A stretch of 15,854 bases of DNA, taken from NCBI GenBank assembly GCA_035501255.1, contig DATJWM010000031.1, positions 1-15,854 on the forward strand, in the 5' to 3' direction. How positions within the stretch are numbered: the first letter of the stretch is position 1; each line of letters opens with the position of its first letter. The DNA comes from JAFAZI01 sp035501255. GTDB taxonomy: Bacteria; Actinomycetota; Actinomycetes; JAFAQI01. Both the position numbers and the translations under genes were made by a program. Below, one piece after another: positions 12,905 to 15,854 of this stretch. Below the pieces are notes generated by a model. It saw only the letters and a program-made list of their open reading frames with translations. It did not search any database and was not told the origin of the DNA.

Positions 12905-14008
12905 ATGGGGCAGCAGGAGATCCACCGCGACCCGCTGAGCCGGGCTCGGCGGTGGCTCGGGCTCTTCGCTGCCCCGGAAACCACCCAGGGCAAGCGCCTT
13001 GCGCTCGTCGGGCTGCTCGTCCTGCTGGGTCTGTGCCTGCTTCTCAACCTGACCGTCGGCACCGTCACGTTCCCCGTTCTGACGGTGGTGCTGCCGGTTG
13101 TGCTCGGCGGTTTGCTCCTCGGACCGGGGCCGTTGCTGCTGTTGCTCGTGGCGGTGTTTGCGGTCGTCGGCGGCGAGAACCTCGACCAGGGCAGTGACGC
13201 TGTCCACCCCGGCGTCTACATCGTCCTCGCGTTGGTCGGGGCGATCGCGTGGCAGCAGGCGGTCGACCGGCAGCGCCTCGGTCTGTCGGCCGGTCGCGGT
13301 GAGCAGATGTTGCTGGAGTTGCGCGACCGGCTTCGCCGCCAGGGAGAGCTTCCGCAGCTGCCCCAGGGGTGGCACTCCGAGGTCGAGCAGCAGTCCGCCG
13401 GCGGCGCGAGCTTCGGCGGTGACTTCCTGCTCGCGACCCGTACCGATCGCGGCCGATCGATGGAACTCGTCCTGGTCGACGTCTCGGGGAAGGGCATCGA
13501 TGCCGGCACGCGTGCGCTGATGCTGTCTGGCGCCCTCGGCGGCCTGCTCGGCGCCGTCCGCCCGCAGGACTTCCTGTCCTCGGCCAACGAGTACCTGATC
13601 CGGCAGAACTGGGGCGAGGGGTTCGCGACCGCGTTGCACCTCGCGGTCGACCTGGAGAGTGGGCGCTACCTGCTCAGCAACGCCGGTCACCCACCTCCGG
13701 TGCACTATCGCGGCGGCACCGGGCAGTGGCAGGTCGTCGAACCGCACGGGACGGTGTTGGGGGTGCTGCCCGACGCCGAGTTCGGCTCGGTTGAGGGTGA
13801 GTTCCGCCCCTACGACGCGCTGCTTCTCTACACCGACGGCCTCGTCGAGGTGCCCGGCCGGGACCTCGCGGTCGGCATCGACAAGCTGCTGGGAGCCGCC
13901 GAGCGGCTCATCCCGCGCGGTTTCGACGGCGGTGCGCTGCGACTTCTCGAGGATGCGGCCCCCGCCGCCTCCGATGACCGCGCTCTGGTGCTGATCTGGC
14001 GAACCTGA
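12905..14008 (+). CDS. membrane-anchored SpoIIE/PP2C-type serine phosphatase
   Basis: A 367-residue protein with a short basic N-terminus, about four hydrophobic helices (roughly 31-50, 53-73, 76-90 and 102-117), a helical connector (118-150) and a C-terminal SpoIIE-type PP2C phosphatase domain (about 155-367). The metal-binding acidic residues are in place: Asp173 in SFGGDF, Asp192 in VDVSGKG, Asp311 in YTDGLVE and Asp357-Asp358 in DDRALV; NAGHPPP (259-265) is also typical. Such enzymes dephosphorylate anti-anti-sigma (STAS) proteins in partner-switching pathways that release sigma factors. No PAS, GAF or kinase domain is fused and no STAS or anti-sigma gene lies nearby, so both signal and target are unknown; the membrane helices may sense envelope state. 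If translation began at 12851 the protein would gain 18 residues. Confidence 0.92.
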   Translation: MGQQEIHRDPLSRARRWLGLFAAPETTQGKRLALVGLLVLLGLCLLLNLTVGTVTFPVLTVVLPVVLGGLLLGPGPLLLLLVAVFAVVGGENLDQGSDAVHPGVYIVLALVGAIAWQQAVDRQRLGLSAGRGEQMLLELRDRLRRQGELPQLPQGWHSEVEQQSAGGASFGGDFLLATRTDRGRSMELVLVDVSGKGIDAGTRALMLSGALGGLLGAVRPQDFLSSANEYLIRQNWGEGFATALHLAVDLESGRYLLSNAGHPPPVHYRGGTGQWQVVEPHGTVLGVLPDAEFGSVEGEFRPYDALLLYTDGLVEVPGRDLAVGIDKLLGAAERLIPRGFDGGALRLLEDAAPAASDDRALVLIWRT

Positions 14009-14021
14009 CCAGCTCGGCCGG

Positions 14022-15188
14022 CTAGGCGGGCGGGTCGGTCTGGGCGATCACTCCGGCGGTCAGCAGCGACTCGATCCGTTCGTCCTTCACCCCCCAGTCG
14101 CGCAGCGCGTCCGTGGTGTCCTGCCCGGGTTTGCGCGCCTCGGCCCCGATCGCCCCCGGCGTCCGGGAGAATCGCGGGGCGACGTTGGGTTGGGTGACAC
14201 CGTTACGCACCACGATCGTCTCCCGGGCCCGAAGGTGCGGATCTGCGGGAGCCTCGCCGAGCCGCCAGACCGGCGACACGCACGCATCGACCCCGTCAAA
14301 GATCTCGATCCACTCGGCGCGGGTCTTCGAGGCGAACGTCTCCGTCAGCATTGCCCGCATTGCTGGCCACTGGTCGCGGTCGTTCTGTGCCGGGAAATCG
14401 GGGATAGCGAGCACTCGAGCGAGCTCGGCGAAGAATTGGGACTCGATCGCGCCGACCGCCATGTACTCACCGTCCGCCGTGCGGTAGGTGTCGTAGTACG
14501 GCGTTCCGCCGTCGAGCATGTTGCTGCCGCGCTCGTCGTTCATCAGTCCGGCCGAGCGCTGGCTGTGCGCCATCGCGAGCAGGCTGGACACGCCGTCGAC
14601 CATGGCGACGTCCACGACCTGGCCCTGACCGCTGGTCTGGCGCTCGACCAGGGCGGCCAGCACCCCGGTCACGCAGTACAGCGCGCCTCCGCCGAAGTCC
14701 GCGACCAGGTTCAACGGCGGCACCGGTTTGCGGTGCGGTTCGCCGACCGTTGCCAAGGCCCCGGCGATTGCGGCGTAGTCGATGTCGTGACCGACCCGAT
14801 CGGCGAGCGGACCCTCCTGACCCCACCCGGTCATCCGGGCATAGATCAGCGCGGGATTCGCGGCGAGGCACTCCAGCGGTCCGATCCCGAGGCGTTCGGC
14901 GACTCCGGGCCGGAACGGCTCGATCAGGATGTCGGCCTGGGCGACCAGTTCGAGCACGAGCCCGGCGGCCCCGGCTGCCTTGAGGTCGATCGCGACCGAG
15001 CGCCGGCCGCGGGCGAGAACGTCATGGCGCCCGAGTCCCGACATGATGGTGCCGCTCGTCCGCTCCAGGCGGATCACGTCGGCGCCCAGGTCGGCGAGCA
15101 GCATGCAGGCCATCGGGCCCGGTCCGATCCCGGCGAGCTCGATGACGCGGACGCCAACGAGTGGGCCGGTGGTTTGAGCGTGGGTCAC
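14022..15188 (-). CDS. alpha-methylacyl-CoA racemase (CoA-transferase family III)
   Basis: A 388-residue class III CoA-transferase-fold protein that reads as an alpha-methylacyl-CoA racemase. Compared from memory with M. tuberculosis MCR, the catalytic residues align at a constant offset of eight: His134 in GHDIDY (MCR His126), Asp164 in LNLVADFGGG (Asp156) and Glu249 in AVGAIESQF (Glu241). Neighbouring text (GWGQEGPLADRVGHD, LDGGTPYYDTY) is also racemase-like. The enzyme epimerises the 2-methyl branch of acyl-CoAs so that beta-oxidation of branched fatty acids or sterol side chains can proceed. The GTG at 15188 precedes THAQTTGPLVGVRVIELAG and overlaps the L,D-transpeptidase-like stop as GTGA, implying translational coupling. 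A TANNNT element six bases upstream suggests it can also be made from a leaderless transcript. It converges with the phosphatase gene across 13 bases. Confidence 0.92.
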   Translation of the reverse strand: MTHAQTTGPLVGVRVIELAGIGPGPMACMLLADLGADVIRLERTSGTIMSGLGRHDVLARGRRSVAIDLKAAGAAGLVLELVAQADILIEPFRPGVAERLGIGPLECLAANPALIYARMTGWGQEGPLADRVGHDIDYAAIAGALATVGEPHRKPVPPLNLVADFGGGALYCVTGVLAALVERQTSGQGQVVDVAMVDGVSSLLAMAHSQRSAGLMNDERGSNMLDGGTPYYDTYRTADGEYMAVGAIESQFFAELARVLAIPDFPAQNDRDQWPAMRAMLTETFASKTRAEWIEIFDGVDACVSPVWRLGEAPADPHLRARETIVVRNGVTQPNVAPRFSRTPGAIGAEARKPGQDTTDALRDWGVKDERIESLLTAGVIAQTDPPA

Positions 15189-15854
15189 CGCGTCACGGTA
15201 GCGGTCCGGCCCATGATGATTCGTGGACGCGCCCCTGGGCGCAGCCACCGCAGCAAGGTGAGCAGTTTGGGTCGCGGCAGTGCCACGCAGCCCGACGTCG
15301 CGCTGAGGTGCGTGACGTGCAGGAAGATCGCGCTACCGCGGTGAGGGGTGCGCGCCTGGTTATAGGCGATCGCGGCGACGTCCTCGTAGGACGGGCGGAC
15401 ATGGAGCGGTTCCGGGTCGCGGCCGGCCGAGTGTCGACGCGTGTCGACCCACTCGTTGTAGCGCGGGCTTGCCGAGTCGTCGTCCCAGTAGTCGAACCGA
15501 CCGGCGTGCCGCCACCGGAAGCGCACGCCGGGGTTCGGATCGACCCCGAAGAAGAACGAGAAGTGATAGGAGCCGGTCGGCGTGCGGCCGTCACCCTCGC
15601 GTTTGCGGTGCGGGGGCGCGAATCCACGCCGGCCGATCCAGGCCGACCACGGTCCGGCCACCTGCACCCACCCGGAGGACCGCCGAGCGAACGCCCGGAC
15701 GGTCGCGTGGGTGGAGCCGTACCGCCGGGTCGTGACCGCGATGACCTGGCGGGCGTCGTGCACACCGATCAGACGGTCGACGAGCGAGTGCCCGGGCGCC
15801 GAGCCCGGCCCGCGGCTGACGTCTGGCTTCGCGACCACGGCGGTGGCGCTCGGT
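15185..15854 (-). CDS. L,D-transpeptidase-like (YkuD-fold) protein, start outside window
   Basis: At least 217 residues, with the 5' end beyond the right edge: the frame is open from the GTG at 15838 to base 15854, and the family normally has a signal peptide that is not visible here. The segment VIAVTTRRYGSTHATVRAF begins the catalytic fold. RKREGDGRTPTGSYHF, DYWDDDSASPRYNEWVDTR and FLHVTHLSATSGCVALPR follow, the last carrying the SxGC nucleophile (Cys184 counted from 15838) with His174/His177 upstream. In YkuD enzymes this cysteine forms 3-3 cross-links in peptidoglycan or attaches proteins to it; this compact subgroup with DYWDDD is common in actinomycetes and its substrate is not established. 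Its stop overlaps the racemase start by four bases (GTGA). Confidence 0.85.
   Translation of the reverse strand, partial: PSATAVVAKPDVSRGPGSAPGHSLVDRLIGVHDARQVIAVTTRRYGSTHATVRAFARRSSGWVQVAGPWSAWIGRRGFAPPHRKREGDGRTPTGSYHFSFFFGVDPNPGVRFRWRHAGRFDYWDDDSASPRYNEWVDTRRHSAGRDPEPLHVRPSYEDVAAIAYNQARTPHRGSAIFLHVTHLSATSGCVALPRPKLLTLLRWLRPGARPRIIMGRTATVTR
15195..15200 (-). promoter_or_regulatory. -10 element of the racemase gene inside the L,D-transpeptidase-like gene
   Basis: On the minus strand TACCGT matches TANNNT and ends six bases (GACGCG) before the GTG at 15188. It lies within the last codons of the upstream gene, so the racemase may have its own leaderless transcript in addition to read-through. 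Confidence 0.45.

Noticed and set aside
14009..14040. Terminator between the convergent phosphatase and racemase genes
   Set aside because: Only short imperfect complementary stretches (AGC...GCT) are present, with no stable stem.
14190..15344. Plus-strand open frame of 384 codons opposite the racemase
   Set aside because: It is an antisense shadow of the racemase, whose catalytic triad proves the minus-strand gene.
15838..15854. GTG at 15838 as the true start of the L,D-transpeptidase-like gene
   Set aside because: The frame stays open to the window edge and no signal peptide is present from 15838, so the start most likely lies outside.
1..15854. Mobile element, CRISPR array, phage or defence system
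   Set aside because: No transposase, integrase, direct repeat array, toxin-antitoxin pair or restriction partner is seen; the HNH protein belongs to a conserved chromosomal family.

Overview
The window is a dense, high-GC stretch of bacterial chromosome. It almost certainly comes from an actinomycete (Actinomycetota). The evidence is the strong G/C bias at third codon positions, the frequent GTG starts, a group II truncated haemoglobin (trHbO), a mycothiol-type DsbA-like oxidoreductase of the Rv2466c family, a Mycobacterium-type RpiB (catalytic Glu rather than Cys) and a DUF4232 lipoprotein. Several genes (ssb paralogue, ettA, glbO, HNH protein, pepN, Rv2466c-like gene, rpiB) recall, from memory, the Rv2465c-Rv2478c neighbourhood of Mycobacterium tuberculosis. 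The sequence alone does not fix a genus. No tRNA, rRNA, insertion sequence, CRISPR array or phage gene is visible, and no gap without an assigned gene exceeds about 180 bases.

Layout. Bases 1-247: 5' part of a short-chain dehydrogenase (minus, runs off the left edge). 419-871: an SSB paralogue without the acidic tail. 928-2604: EttA. 2605-2784: a gene-free stretch with a strong hairpin and a coding-like but unassigned frame, possibly a gene remnant. 2785-3222: trHbO (minus), head to head with an HNH protein at 3309-3848. 3881-6679: DUF4232 lipoprotein with seven consecutive histidines, amidase, small exported membrane protein and DUF5130 protein, all plus strand and tightly packed. 6747-7949: AI-2E-family membrane protein. 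8093-9130: exported phospholipase D-like protein, whose 3' end overlaps the convergent pepN (9105-11645, minus). 11720-12322: Rv2466c-like oxidoreductase, divergent from pepN and followed by rpiB (12351-12827) and a membrane-anchored SpoIIE/PP2C phosphatase (12905-14008). 14022-15854, minus strand: alpha-methylacyl-CoA racemase, whose start overlaps the stop of an L,D-transpeptidase-like gene cut by the right edge.

How the genes relate. Most are housekeeping or envelope genes in small transcription units rather than one pathway. Recognisable themes are translation and DNA maintenance (EttA, SSB paralogue), redox and O2/NO handling (trHbO, Rv2466c-like protein), central carbon metabolism (RpiB), peptide and amide hydrolysis (PepN, amidase), lipid metabolism (racemase) and envelope functions (lipoprotein, AI-2E protein, exported PLD-like protein, L,D-transpeptidase).

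The most striking pattern not explained by single genes is regulatory. Most start codons lack a Shine-Dalgarno sequence and instead have a TANNNT or CANNNT hexamer ending 6-7 bases before the ATG/GTG, the arrangement expected for leaderless mRNAs. I see no convincing undescribed multi-gene system. The items most worth a second look are this leaderless architecture, the coding-like remnant after ettA, the His-run lipoprotein and the inverted repeat over the oxidoreductase start.
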